Shown here in pieces: positions 28,700 to 37,697 of a stretch of 64,000 bases of DNA. Source of the DNA: Pseudorhodobacter turbinis. GTDB taxonomy: Bacteria > Pseudomonadota > Alphaproteobacteria > Rhodobacterales > Rhodobacteraceae. The notes under the pieces were generated by a model. It was not told the origin of the DNA. It saw only the letters and a program-made list of their open reading frames with translations, and searched no databases. The stretch's first letter is position 1, and every line of letters begins with the position of its first letter. A program made the translations under genes and the position numbers. The stretch is taken from contig NZ_CP039965.1 of assembly GCF_005234135.1 (NCBI RefSeq), positions 1,348,501-1,412,500 of the forward strand, given 5' to 3'.

Positions 28700-28784
28700 G
28701 CATTCTGTTTCCTGAAAGGTTTGCAGATTCGCGCGCCACATCATAGACAGGCGCAAAGCAGCCCGCAGATGGAGATAGCATAGC

Positions 28785-29576
28785 ATGACACTTACGAGAG
28801 AAGATATTGGTGTCTGGCTTGTCAATCTTCCGCGCGCGACAGAGCGGCGGCGCAAAATGGACGCGCAATTGCAACAGCTTGATTTGCCCTATGCGGTCTT
28901 TGACGGCGTAGATGGCAAGGCGCGCGAGGACGAGCTGCGCGCGCTGATGGACCTGCCCGCCTTTGAGCGTAACCTTGGCCGTAAAGTGCTGTGGGGCGGG
29001 ATTGGCTGTTACGCCTCGCATCTGGGGGTGTGGAAAGAATTTCTGGCCTCGGGCAAGCCTGCTGCGTTGATATTGGAAGATGACGTTGTTTTCCATGATG
29101 ATTTTCTGTCCGCGGTCGATCTTGCGCTGGCGAATGACCACGCTTGGGATATGCTGAAGCTGAACAAGATCCGCGCCAAAGGGCCTGTTGTGCAGGGCAA
29201 GCTGGGGGATTACCGGGTGAACGCCTATCTGGGGCCTGCGACAGGGACGGGGGCCTATTTGATTACCCGCGCCACGGTCGAAAAACTGCTGCCTGCGATG
29301 GTACCGATCACGCGGGCCACGGATCATGAGATCAACCGCTTTTTCCGGCATGACTTCCGCTTGTTCGGGCTGGAGCCCTTCCCCAGCCATGTCGATGACG
29401 GGGGGCATAGCTTTATCACGGGCACCGCCTCGGGCGATGTGGTCAAGTTCAAATGGTACAAGCGTTTGCCCCACTATTGGTTGCGCGCCAGCAATTATTT
29501 CCGCCGGGCATGGTGGCTGTTGAAAAAGGGCTATCTTTTGCCGCAGGCAAAGCGTGATCTAAGCCGCCGCCCTTAA
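28785..29576 (+). CDS. Glycosyltransferase family 25 (LPS biosynthesis type)
   Basis: This 263-aa protein has the GT25 N-terminus VWLVNLPRATERRRKM, the region KVLWGGIGCYASHLGVWKEF and the DxD-like acidic motif LILEDDVVF. It would transfer a sugar to lipooligosaccharide or a capsule. The RgpF-like pseudogene 15 nt downstream suggests a former surface-polysaccharide operon. The sugar donor is unknown. Confidence 0.85.
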   Translation: MTLTREDIGVWLVNLPRATERRRKMDAQLQQLDLPYAVFDGVDGKAREDELRALMDLPAFERNLGRKVLWGGIGCYASHLGVWKEFLASGKPAALILEDDVVFHDDFLSAVDLALANDHAWDMLKLNKIRAKGPVVQGKLGDYRVNAYLGPATGTGAYLITRATVEKLLPAMVPITRATDHEINRFFRHDFRLFGLEPFPSHVDDGGHSFITGTASGDVVKFKWYKRLPHYWLRASNYFRRAWWLLKKGYLLPQAKRDLSRRP

Positions 29577-29591
29577 TCTCGCGATCTGCGG

Positions 29592-30725
29592 ATGGAAGTA
29601 GAGAGCAAGATGAAGAAAAGAACGAAAGTGCTGCGCGAGCTGAAGCCGGCTCGGGAGAGTGCTTTTGGCCATATCGCCCGGATTCCGGAATATTTTGCGC
29701 AGCGCAAACGTGACAGGTCCTTTGGCGCGGACCTATGCGAATATGCGGGCGGTTTGGCGTATCAGCCAAAACTGGCGCTGTTTTTGATATGGCAGCCGAA
29801 AGGGGTGGCTGATTAAATTCTGGCGACCTGTCGGCACCTGCACGCGCGCGGGTATGCGCCGCTGGTTGTGTCCAAAAGCGCCCTGAGCGAAGCCGACCGT
29901 GCGCGCTTGTTGCCGCTGGTTTGGCGTCTGGTCGAAAGGCCGAACCTCGGCCATGATTTCGGCGGCTACCGTGACGGTATCATGCTGTTATAGAAACATA
30001 ATTTTGAACCCGAGCGGTTGGTCATATTGAACGACAGCATCTGGTTTCCACTGCAAGAAGACTGTGACTTGCTGGCGCGACTGGAAACGGCGTCTGGCAA
30101 TGACGGGTTTTCAGGGGCCGCATGGATGGAAAAGCCGGGGCGTGCGCATCGTGCCCATTTCCAATCCTATTTCTTGATGTTTGGCGCCCGCGCGCTTGGC
30201 CATCCGGCGTTTCAGGCATTCTGGCGGCGGTATCCGGTCTCTTCCCGCCGCGCGTCGGTTTTGCAGCATGGAGAGAAGGGCCTGTCACGGGCAATGTCGC
30301 AAGCGGGGCTGACGGCACCTGCCCTTTTGTCGCCAGAATTGATGATGCGGAATGCGGAGCAGGCGTCGGAAGCTGATCTTTGCCGGATCTTTGATTACGC
30401 AGCCCTGACCGATCCTGATATGATCGCCGAGCGTGACCGGATCTTGCAGGCGAACATGACGAAAACCTCTCGCTCCACCCTGTTGCGATTGATTGAACGC
30501 AGCGCAATGAATGGCCATTTTGTAGAAACCCACCCTTATTTGGCAGCGAGGGTGCTTGGCTTTCACTTTTTGAAGAAACGTAAAGATACGACTGGCATTG
30601 AGGGGCGCAGGCAGGTGCTGCGCGCCCTTCACGCGGGGGATATGCCGACCCCGCAAGCGGTTATGCTGGATGAGATCACGGCCCGCGACCGGCGAAATAT
30701 CCCCGCCGATACCAATTCACAGTAG
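29592..30725 (+). pseudogene. Rhamnan synthesis F (RgpF)-family glycosyltransferase with two in-frame stops
   Basis: One frame reads continuously for 377 codons apart from TAA at 29814 and TAG at 29991. Segment 1 is MEVESKMKKRTKVLREL … QPKGVAD. Segment 2 holds the RgpF motif GHDFGGYRDGIMLL. Segment 3 begins VILNDSIWFPL and runs to 30725. Each stop is one substitution from a plausible codon (TCA to TAA, GAG to TAG). Otherwise codon bias is preserved, so decay is recent. ATG 29610 is an alternative start. Confidence 0.85.
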
Positions 30726-30842
30726 CTCCAGACCACCTTGCATGCCTTTTGGCTGTGCCGAGAGGCATTGGTAGCCTCGGAAAATCGATTTCATAATTAT
30801 CATTATTAACCTTCAGCAAGCCGTAGCGGCACATTCTATACT

Positions 30843-31883
30843 GGGTTGCGACAATTCCCCTATCTTGCTGTAAAGCAATGAGAATGAAGATGGCCCATAC
30901 CGAGCTAGATTTGCGTGAGAGACGTGCGATTGAAGACATGTTGAACGCGAAAGTACCGGTGAGCAAGATCGCTGTTGAGATTGGCAGGCACCGCTCGACT
31001 GTCTTTCGTGAGGTTCAACGGAACAAATTTATTGATGAAGAACTGCCGAATCTAAATGGTTATTACGGGGTGACTGCGCAGAGGTCCGCCGTAAATCGTC
31101 GCGCGCGGGGTCGTAAACTCGTGCGGTTTTTTGATCTGCGGCAGCACGTGATCGCGCAGCTGAAGGTGGCTGGTCACCTGAAAAGATCGCAGGTCGCTTA
31201 CAGCTCGATGGTCAATCTCTGCGCGTCAGTCACGAGACGATCTACGCCTGTGTTTACAGTCCAGATGGCCAGTCTGACAAACTGGCGCCACTTGCCGCAC
31301 CGGCGCAAAAAAACGGCACCCACGGTGTAGACGCGCACCGTGTGGCCGTGTTTTTCCGCCTGATCGGTCAATCCATAAACGCCCAGACTACGTTAAGCCA
31401 CGTGAGACATTCGGCGAATGGGAAGGCGATTTGATAATCTTTGAGCGTGCGCAAGGCAAGACGAACGTTGCCTCACTGGTCGAGCGCAAGACGCGGTTTT
31501 CCGTCCTGTTCCGCAACAACGATCGCAGCACGACGCATCTGATAAACAAGCTGATGAGCGTAGTGGAGCCCCTTCCCCAATCGGCCCGCAAATCCATCAC
31601 CTTTGATCGTGGAATTGAGTTCCGGAACTGGCGCAAACTCAAACCTGGGATAGGAACTGAGGATTGGTTTCGCGATCCACAAGCACCGTGGCTGAAAGGT
31701 TCAGTGGAGAACTTAAACAAACGTGCCCGGCGCTATTTTCCCAGAGATGCGCCTGTGGCCGCGCTCTCAAATCGAGAAATGAACTGGAACGGCACGCCCT
31801 GAAAGTGTCTGGGATGGCGCACCCCAACTGAAGCATTCAGGGAAGAACTGATGAAACTGAGATAGCGGAAAACCGTCGCAATC
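30843..31883 (+). mobile_element. IS30-family element (degraded, about 1.04 kb)
   Basis: The ends GGTTGCGACAATTCCCC (left) and, inverted, GATTGCGACGGTTTTCC (right) are imperfect inverted repeats. They bound an IS30 transposase relic of the usual size. Exact termini are estimates. It separates the rgpF pseudogene from the MYG1-type gene. Confidence 0.6.
30878..31865 (+). pseudogene. IS30-family transposase, frameshifted and with a stop
   Basis: The N-terminus MAHTELDLRERRAIEDML, VSKIAVEIGRHRSTVFREV is the IS30 HTH. The frame is lost between about 31200 and 31430, then resumes as FERAQGKTNVASLVERKTRF, the DDE core. A TGA at 31800 interrupts NWNGTP-stop-KCLGWRTPTEAF just before the natural end at 31865. 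It is inactive. Confidence 0.8.
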
Positions 31884-32158
31884 ACCCTTGAGAAACCATG
31901 CGTTTCGTCACTTCTCCCGCATATCTGCTATGGGAAATAGGTTTGTTCTTATGTCCGACTTTATCAATTCGGTGGTTGCCTTCCTGCGAAAAACCAGTAG
32001 CACCTATGCGGGTGCTCACCATCAGCACGGACCACCTCTTTTCGTTTACAGCAGGACCAAAAGGATTGTTCTGCATGTATCGGCTTGTCCGCCTTTGAGA
32101 TCGCTTAAAGGGAATGGCATCCCAAAATTTTTATCTGCCCGACCGTTTGGAGCGCGCT
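31884..32158. other. Intergenic region upstream of the MYG1-type gene
   Basis: No gene is recognisable here. Overlapping short ORFs exist on both strands without motifs or good start sites. It presumably holds the promoter of the gene at 32159. Confidence 0.35.
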
Positions 32159-33076
32159 ATGACCATCACCCATCTTATTACACATTCCGGCGGTTTCCAT
32201 GCGGACGAATTGCTGTCTTCTGTCGTGCTCACACGTTTGTTCCCTCAGGCGGATTTGCTGCGCAGTCGAGACCGGCAATTGCTTACGCCCGGCGCTGACA
32301 AGATCATCTATGATGTGGGCGGGGCCTATGATCTCGCAGCGCAAATCTTTGACCACCACCAACGCCCCGGTCCCCTGCGTGAAGACGAGCAGCCCTTCAG
32401 CTCTTTCGGCTTGATCTGGGCCCATTACGGGCGGGACTATCTGACGGCGATGGAGGTGCCTGCGGATCAAATCGCGGCTATCCACCACAAGTTCGACAAG
32501 AATTTTGTGCTGCCGATTGACCTGCTCGACAATGGCGCGATGGAGCCCTCGGTTGCGGGCCCGCTATCGATCCTGACCCTGCCCACACTTTTGGGAAGCC
32601 TGAAGCCGGTTTTTGACGATACATCGCCAACCGCCAACGATGACGCGTTTTTCAAGGCCTTGCCAATCGCGCGGCATTTTGTCGAAGCGCAGATCCGCAA
32701 TCTGGCAGCAAAAGCCCGTGCAGTTGGTATCGTAGAAGCGGCCATCGCCAAGGCTGGCACCTCGCCCATACTGGAGCTGCCTATGGGCATGCCGTACCGC
32801 TCCGTTCTCGATCAAGCAGAGGCAGATCACATCTTGTTCGTGGTTCATCCGCGGGGCGATGACTGGACGCTGGGGGGTATCAAACTTTCAGGCGACACGT
32901 TTGATCAACGCGCAGATTTGCCCGCGGCTTGGGCCGGGTTGACGGATGCAGAACTCGAAGAGGCAAGCGGCGTGCAGGGGGCAAAGTTCTGCCATAACGC
33001 CCGGTTCATCGCCGTCGCCACAACGCGCGAGGCGATCCTGAAAATGGCAGAGATCGCCGTGCGGGAATGCCAGTAA
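32159..33076 (+). CDS. MYG1-family protein (predicted DHH-like metal-dependent hydrolase)
   Basis: This 305-aa protein starts MTITHLITHSGGFHADELLS after a GGAG. It has the family motifs HSGGFHADE, YDVGG and IFDHHQ, which resemble DHH phosphoesterase metal sites. MYG1 (UPF0160) is described in eukaryotes as a 3'-5' RNA exonuclease; the bacterial role is unknown. It stands alone between two IS elements. Confidence 0.85.
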   Translation: MTITHLITHSGGFHADELLSSVVLTRLFPQADLLRSRDRQLLTPGADKIIYDVGGAYDLAAQIFDHHQRPGPLREDEQPFSSFGLIWAHYGRDYLTAMEVPADQIAAIHHKFDKNFVLPIDLLDNGAMEPSVAGPLSILTLPTLLGSLKPVFDDTSPTANDDAFFKALPIARHFVEAQIRNLAAKARAVGIVEAAIAKAGTSPILELPMGMPYRSVLDQAEADHILFVVHPRGDDWTLGGIKLSGDTFDQRADLPAAWAGLTDAELEEASGVQGAKFCHNARFIAVATTREAILKMAEIAVRECQ

Positions 33077-33215
33077 GGGCTGATTTCAGACCCTGGCCTA
33101 AAGGCTTTGACCGAGAGAGTTCCCCCGCTTTTTGCGTTTGCCGATTGCTTTGCAAAACCCTTATCCATGTCGGCGGCCCTGCGACGGGGTTGCCGACGCT
33201 TGGACAAATCCACAC

Positions 33216-34016
33216 GGTATTGCCAAGTTGTTCGGTCGTTATGAACAGGTTAAACTGATCCTATGAGCACCCCAAACAATATGCCGCGCCTAAAGGGCTT
33301 CCGCTATCCGCGTGAGATCATTGCGTACGCCGTCTGGGCGTACTACCGGCTAGCCCTGAGCACGGCTGATGTTGAAGACCTGTTGGCAGCGCGGGGCGTT
33401 ATTGTCAGCCGGGAAACGGTCCGGCTGTGGGTCAATCGTTTTGGTTGCCACTTTGCAGATTGCATCCGCCGGGGTCGACCGCGACCGAACGACAAGTGGC
33501 ACATGGATGAAGTCGTAATCACGATCCGTGGCAAGAGGCACTGGCTGTGGCGCGCAATCGACGCAAATGGCGATATTCTTGTACAAACGCGTCGGAATGC
33601 TAAAGCGGCGAAGCGGTTTTTCCAACGATTGGTTGCCCGGTTCGGCGAACCAAGGGTCATCATCACTGACAAATTGCGCAGCTACATCAAGCCGATCAAA
33701 AATGCTGGCCCCGGGCGCTGACCACCGCGCCCACAAAGGCCTCAACAATGCGATCGAAGCGTCGCACCGGCCGACCCGCAAACGGGAGAAGATATTCGGG
33801 CGGTTCAAATCCCACCGACAAACTCAGAGTTTTCTGTCTGCGCATGACCAAATCAACCTGATTTTCCGTCCCCGCCGCTATCAACTCACCGCAATCTCAT
33901 ACCGCCACGCCCGCAGCGATGCGTTCAGCCTCTGGGCCGATTACACCGCCGAATTGGCGGCATAGCCCTGCCCTTTTTAATGCTTCACAAGTGATCGACA
34001 ACAACTTGGCAATACC
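33216..34016 (+). mobile_element. Second IS6-type element, copy 1 (801 bp)
   Basis: It begins GGTATTGCCAAGTTGTT and ends with its inverse. The same ends bound copy 2 at 45653-46529, in opposite orientation. No 8-bp duplication is seen (ATCCACAC versus CTCCGGTC). It differs from the IS6 copies at 3.4 and 8.6 kb in sequence and ends. Confidence 0.85.
33263..33965 (+). pseudogene. IS6-type transposase, frameshifted near 33700
   Basis: ORF 1 (33263-33721) reads MSTPNNMPRLKGFRYPREII, the catalytic WHMDEVVITIRGKRHW and VIITDKLRSYIKP. The rest continues in the +1 frame as MLAPGADHRAHKGLNNAIEA to 33965, holding the last catalytic Glu. The shift falls at GATCAAAAATGCTGG. The same sequence occurs in copy 2, so the lesion predates duplication or is tolerated. 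Confidence 0.8.
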
Positions 34017-34070
34017 CTCCGGTCTTCTGGTTGACACCAGTCGGAACTTGCATAGAAGATCAACAAGTGC

Positions 34071-34140
34071 GCCCACGTAATTCAACTGGATAGAATGTCC
34101 GACTTTTAATCGATTGGTCAAGCCTAAGTTTCGCTTTGAA
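34071..34140 (+). pseudogene. Degenerate tRNA-like fragment (D and anticodon arms, Lys-type loop)
   Basis: TAATTCAACTGGATAGAAT matches the tRNA positions 8-26 pattern, with a fully paired ATTC/GAAT D-stem. CGACTTTTAATCG then forms an anticodon arm with loop CTTTTAA (anticodon TTT), followed by TTGGTC. The T arm and acceptor do not pair, so it is not a working tRNA. It lies 59 bp upstream of intact tRNA-Arg. Confidence 0.45.
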
Positions 34141-34198
34141 ATAAAGGCGTTTAGCAAGTAGTAAAATATTGCGGACTGTTTTACAGACTGCTTTCAGC

Positions 34199-34275
34199 GG
34201 CTCCGTAGCTCAACTGGATAGAGCAAGGACCTTCTAAGTCCGAGGTTGAGGGTTCGATTCCTTCCGGGGCCGCCA
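34199..34275 (+). tRNA. tRNA-Arg (anticodon TCT)
   Basis: The 77-nt cloverleaf starts GGCTCCGTAGCTC and ends CGGGGCCGCCA with encoded CCA. The acceptor stem GGCTCCG/CGGGGCC pairs fully with one G-U. The anticodon loop is CTTCTAA, giving TCT. The T arm contains GGTTCGATTCC. tRNA-Arg genes are common integration sites, and an IS-rich accessory region follows immediately. Confidence 0.95.
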
Positions 34276-34384
34276 ACATCTAAACTTAACAACTGTCGTT
34301 CGGCATCGAAAGACCGACTTTTCGACAAAAGTTGGTTTTTGTGAATTGTTGAACGTTTGTGAGCATTCGCAGACGCATCTTTGG

Positions 34385-36007
34385 TCAACGGAAGCCTGAT
34401 ACGAACAGTGGTGCCACGTCGACGCGCAACCAGATCGAGCCGAAATCCTGCCCCTCAGGAGAAAACGGCTTTGCTTTATGCGCCTTAATGATCGCTGATG
34501 CTCTGTTCCTGCTGACGTCGAACTCAGCTGCAATAGTCGTCAGGGTCAAAAATTGTCGATGAAATGCAGAAATGTCCTGATCGTTCATCCGAAGTTGTTT
34601 CCTCTGCGTCTTGGGGTTTATGATTTCAGTGGCGGGCACATAACCTGCCTCAACCAATGCAAGGAAACGACGACCGTCCCGTAGACCAATAGATCGTCCG
34701 AAAGCCGCTGCGGAAATCGTATCCGACAACTCCGTAAATTGAGGCGCGACCGAAGCCCTCCCCGCCACAATCGTATCTACTTCGGCCTTTAAGACGGCAA
34801 AACCATTGTATCCGGCAACAACATCTGAACGGGCGATCTTCAATGCTCCAGAGCGCACCAACCTGATAATGGTTCCTACGTCTAGACCTCTTCGCCGCCG
34901 AGCTTCTTGGAGTGTCTCCCAGCTGTGCCCATTTTCTGGCATGGGAATTGCAAGTGCAGAAAGTTCTTCAACCAAACCAACGCCGTCTGAAATGCGCCAT
35001 CTTGCAATAATCTTCGGCGCTCGTGTCCGGGGCATCAAAATACCCCCTTCTTCCAAGGAGATGAGAGCAGCCTTCGTTGCGCCCATAGCTGTCTGCATTT
35101 CACCTGGCCCCACCAATGATGGTATTTCTGCGAGGAGGTCAGCGTGTTGGATGGCGTCAAAAACCTTGCGGCTATAGGGACGCTGATCCTCTTTGGCCAG
35201 AACGCCTGCCTCTGTCAGCATGGCGTCCAGACCTGCAGGCCACAGATCGACCTCCCGAGCGGCTGTGGCCACAGAATGTAAACGGCGCTCCTTGACTTTC
35301 TCTCCCAATAGAATGTCGCCTGATGCATACGGCCAATGAGAAAGAATACACTCTCGCAGTATGCCCCTGAAGACTGCGAATGCATCATCCGTAACGAAGT
35401 CACGAGACATCTTACGGAACAAATCTCCAAATGCTTTTGCCGGCTCATCCAATGGCCCTGATGCACGGGCGGCAAGTCGATCAAGTGCCTCCTTAAATGC
35501 GGCTTCTCCATCTTTAAGCGCTTCAAAGCCATCGCCCAACGCGCGCCTATGCTGCTCATCCGCCGGAAGGGTTTTGTCATATTTGAATTTTGCGAGTTCG
35601 GTTCCCAGTAGCCGCGAGACAGTGGTTGCCGAATATAGTGACTGACCCGCAAGCCATGTAGTATCCCCGCGATGTTCAAGCCGAGCATCCAGCCATAGGT
35701 CGTATGCCGAAGCATCTTCTCTTGGACGATCAAAAGCACCTTGGATCAAATCGTCTTCGATTTCTTTCAAACGCGCGCCGACATCATAGCGATCTGGAAG
35801 CCGATCGACCCGCCAAAGGCTCACCAACGGATGTTGATGCTTGAGGCACAAGGTTGCCTCTCGCAACTGCCAGTCACCGCGCATCGCCATAGCTTCAAGT
35901 GAGTCACCGTCATGTGTTTCTGCATCCTGACGAAGACAAATGGGGCACCCGCGGATTACCGGATTTCGGAGTGCTCGTGACCCGAAAACCTCCCCTCGAA
36001 ACTGCAT
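34385..36007 (-). CDS. TniQ-family protein, N-terminus missing
   Basis: The ORF is 540 codons. Near its start is a zinc-finger pair GCPICL … LCLKHQHPL followed by a long helical region and a C-terminal SRNRASAIIKAHK HTH-like segment. TniQ proteins direct Tn7-like and Tn5053-like transposition. In full-length members about 80-100 residues precede the zinc finger. Here the frame is open only 27 codons further up, to a TGA near 36090, without a good start. It is therefore probably a 5'-truncated remnant of a tRNA-linked transposon; no tnsA/B/C-type genes are present. Confidence 0.65.
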   Translation of the reverse strand: MQFRGEVFGSRALRNPVIRGCPICLRQDAETHDGDSLEAMAMRGDWQLREATLCLKHQHPLVSLWRVDRLPDRYDVGARLKEIEDDLIQGAFDRPREDASAYDLWLDARLEHRGDTTWLAGQSLYSATTVSRLLGTELAKFKYDKTLPADEQHRRALGDGFEALKDGEAAFKEALDRLAARASGPLDEPAKAFGDLFRKMSRDFVTDDAFAVFRGILRECILSHWPYASGDILLGEKVKERRLHSVATAAREVDLWPAGLDAMLTEAGVLAKEDQRPYSRKVFDAIQHADLLAEIPSLVGPGEMQTAMGATKAALISLEEGGILMPRTRAPKIIARWRISDGVGLVEELSALAIPMPENGHSWETLQEARRRRGLDVGTIIRLVRSGALKIARSDVVAGYNGFAVLKAEVDTIVAGRASVAPQFTELSDTISAAAFGRSIGLRDGRRFLALVEAGYVPATEIINPKTQRKQLRMNDQDISAFHRQFLTLTTIAAEFDVSRNRASAIIKAHKAKPFSPEGQDFGSIWLRVDVAPLFVSGFR

Positions 36008-36337
36008 CTGAACGTTCCCGACTCGTTCACCGTAAGCGGTGCATGGGCCGGTGAAAATCGCATTTTTGCGGTGTTCCCAATGCTATTCCGTATTCAGGAA
36101 CAGTCCCTTTCTTCGCGCAAGCAATCTGATTCGGCGAATTGATTTCGGTCGAAAATTGGGCTTGGCAATTCCATTTGCACTTTGAGCCTCATTACGAGCG
36201 GGGCATTGTATTCTTGCGGTTGAAGAGTGCCTCGACTGCGACATAACGTGGGCAGGTTGCTGAGATACGGACGTGCATGACGTCATGTTCCCTTCCGGTG
36301 TCTCCGCTGATGTTCCCAAAGCAATGGAAGATACTAC

Positions 36338-37552
36338 ATGCCCAACGAAGTCGACAAAGCGAAGAAGAAGAAGACAAGGCGGCGGGGAAATACTTTGGAG
36401 AATTGGGAGGTCGGGATCGTAAAGGCCATGATCGAACGCGGCGGTCCGGCTACCAACGATCAGGATATCCTTGCGTATTTCACTCGACCGACAAGATCGA
36501 TCAACCATCGCCTCATCAGCGAAATCCGCACCGGGGTCAAGCACAAGGTCATCAAGCCGGTATCAGATGACGATTTGGACGCATTTATATCGACTTGGCC
36601 CGATATCGATCACCAGACCGGCTTAAGTATCCGAGGCGACGAGCTCCTGATAAAGGCACGCGAAGCGATGATTGCGGCTGTCCAGACTTTCAATTCGGCA
36701 GGGCTTACTTTTCGCGCTGAACTGTTCATCGTGACCGCTGTTATCGCCTGGACATACCTCTTACATGCATGGTTCCGGCGCGAAGGGATCGACTATCGGT
36801 ATCCCGGTCAAAAGACGAAAGAAGGGGCAGATAAATTCTGGGAAGCCGGTCATTGCCTCAGGCATGACAAGTGTCCCGTAAAAGGTGGCGCCGCGAAGAA
36901 CCTTCAATTCCTGATCGAGATCCGCCATGAAATAGAGCACCGGTCAACAAACAGGATTGACGATGCTTTGGGGGCAAAGCTTCAGGCCTGCGCTCTGAAT
37001 TTCAATGAACTCCTTAAGAATGAATTCGGCGTGCAGTATGGTCTCGAGAAGCGGCTACCTCTTGCGCTTCAGTTTGTTTCCTTTGGCGCTGAACAGAAAA
37101 CCGTCCTCAAACATGCATCTAGTCTTCCGAAACACATTGAAGCCGCGATTGACGCTTTCGAGCATGGACTGAATGATGAGCAATTGAAGGATCCCGCTTA
37201 TCGAATGACGTATGGCTTTATTCCCATGGCGTCGAAGAAACCTGGAGCCGCGGATACAGCGGTCCAGGTAATCAGCCCAGGAAGCGACATTGCGGGCGAG
37301 ATCGAAAAGATCATATTCAAGGAAGTGAACAGAGAGAGATATCCGCCCGGCAAGGTGGTTGAAAAAGTTCAGGCTGCTGACTTCCCAGAGTTTCGAGTGC
37401 ATGACCACACGCAACTCTGGAAAAAGCTCAATGCAAAGACGATTGGCAAGGGCTATGGATGCATTGGCGATTACGGGAACTGGGTCTGGTTTGATCGATG
37501 GGTGGATCGAGTGATGGAACACTGCGAGATAGAGGGCGACCGGTATCGGTAA
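36338..37552 (+). CDS. DUF3644-domain protein
   Basis: This 404-aa soluble protein starts MPNEVDKAKKKKTRRRG. Residues 20-70 (WEVGIVKAMIERG … ILAYFTRPTRSINHRLISEI) are an HTH-like module typical of DUF3644 proteins. The core follows (KAREAMIAAVQTFNSAGLTFRAE and LIEIRHEIEHRS). The function is unknown; the family is accessory and patchily distributed. It stands alone between the TniQ remnant and an IS66 relic. A role in mobile-element biology or defence is only a guess from position. Confidence 0.75.
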   Translation: MPNEVDKAKKKKTRRRGNTLENWEVGIVKAMIERGGPATNDQDILAYFTRPTRSINHRLISEIRTGVKHKVIKPVSDDDLDAFISTWPDIDHQTGLSIRGDELLIKAREAMIAAVQTFNSAGLTFRAELFIVTAVIAWTYLLHAWFRREGIDYRYPGQKTKEGADKFWEAGHCLRHDKCPVKGGAAKNLQFLIEIRHEIEHRSTNRIDDALGAKLQACALNFNELLKNEFGVQYGLEKRLPLALQFVSFGAEQKTVLKHASSLPKHIEAAIDAFEHGLNDEQLKDPAYRMTYGFIPMASKKPGAADTAVQVISPGSDIAGEIEKIIFKEVNRERYPPGKVVEKVQAADFPEFRVHDHTQLWKKLNAKTIGKGYGCIGDYGNWVWFDRWVDRVMEHCEIEGDRYR

Positions 37553-37697
37553 AGCTGATGCTACCTGTCACTTGATTGCTCCAGACAAAGTCTTCGCAAT
37601 TCAAACTCACCCATGCCTTTCGGCCGGGATCCTGCACTGGAACCCGGCAATTTGAGATTGCTTCTGATCCGGCCGTTCCCAGCCGGATCCGTTGGTG

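Noticed and set aside
8854..29993. Stop-codon recoding as an explanation for repeated in-frame stops
   Set aside because: Stops of all three types appear only in IS and pseudogene-like loci; the functional genes end normally at the same codons.
31884..32158. Small ORFs upstream of the MYG1-type gene
   Set aside because: They overlap on both strands, lack ribosome binding sites and show no motif.
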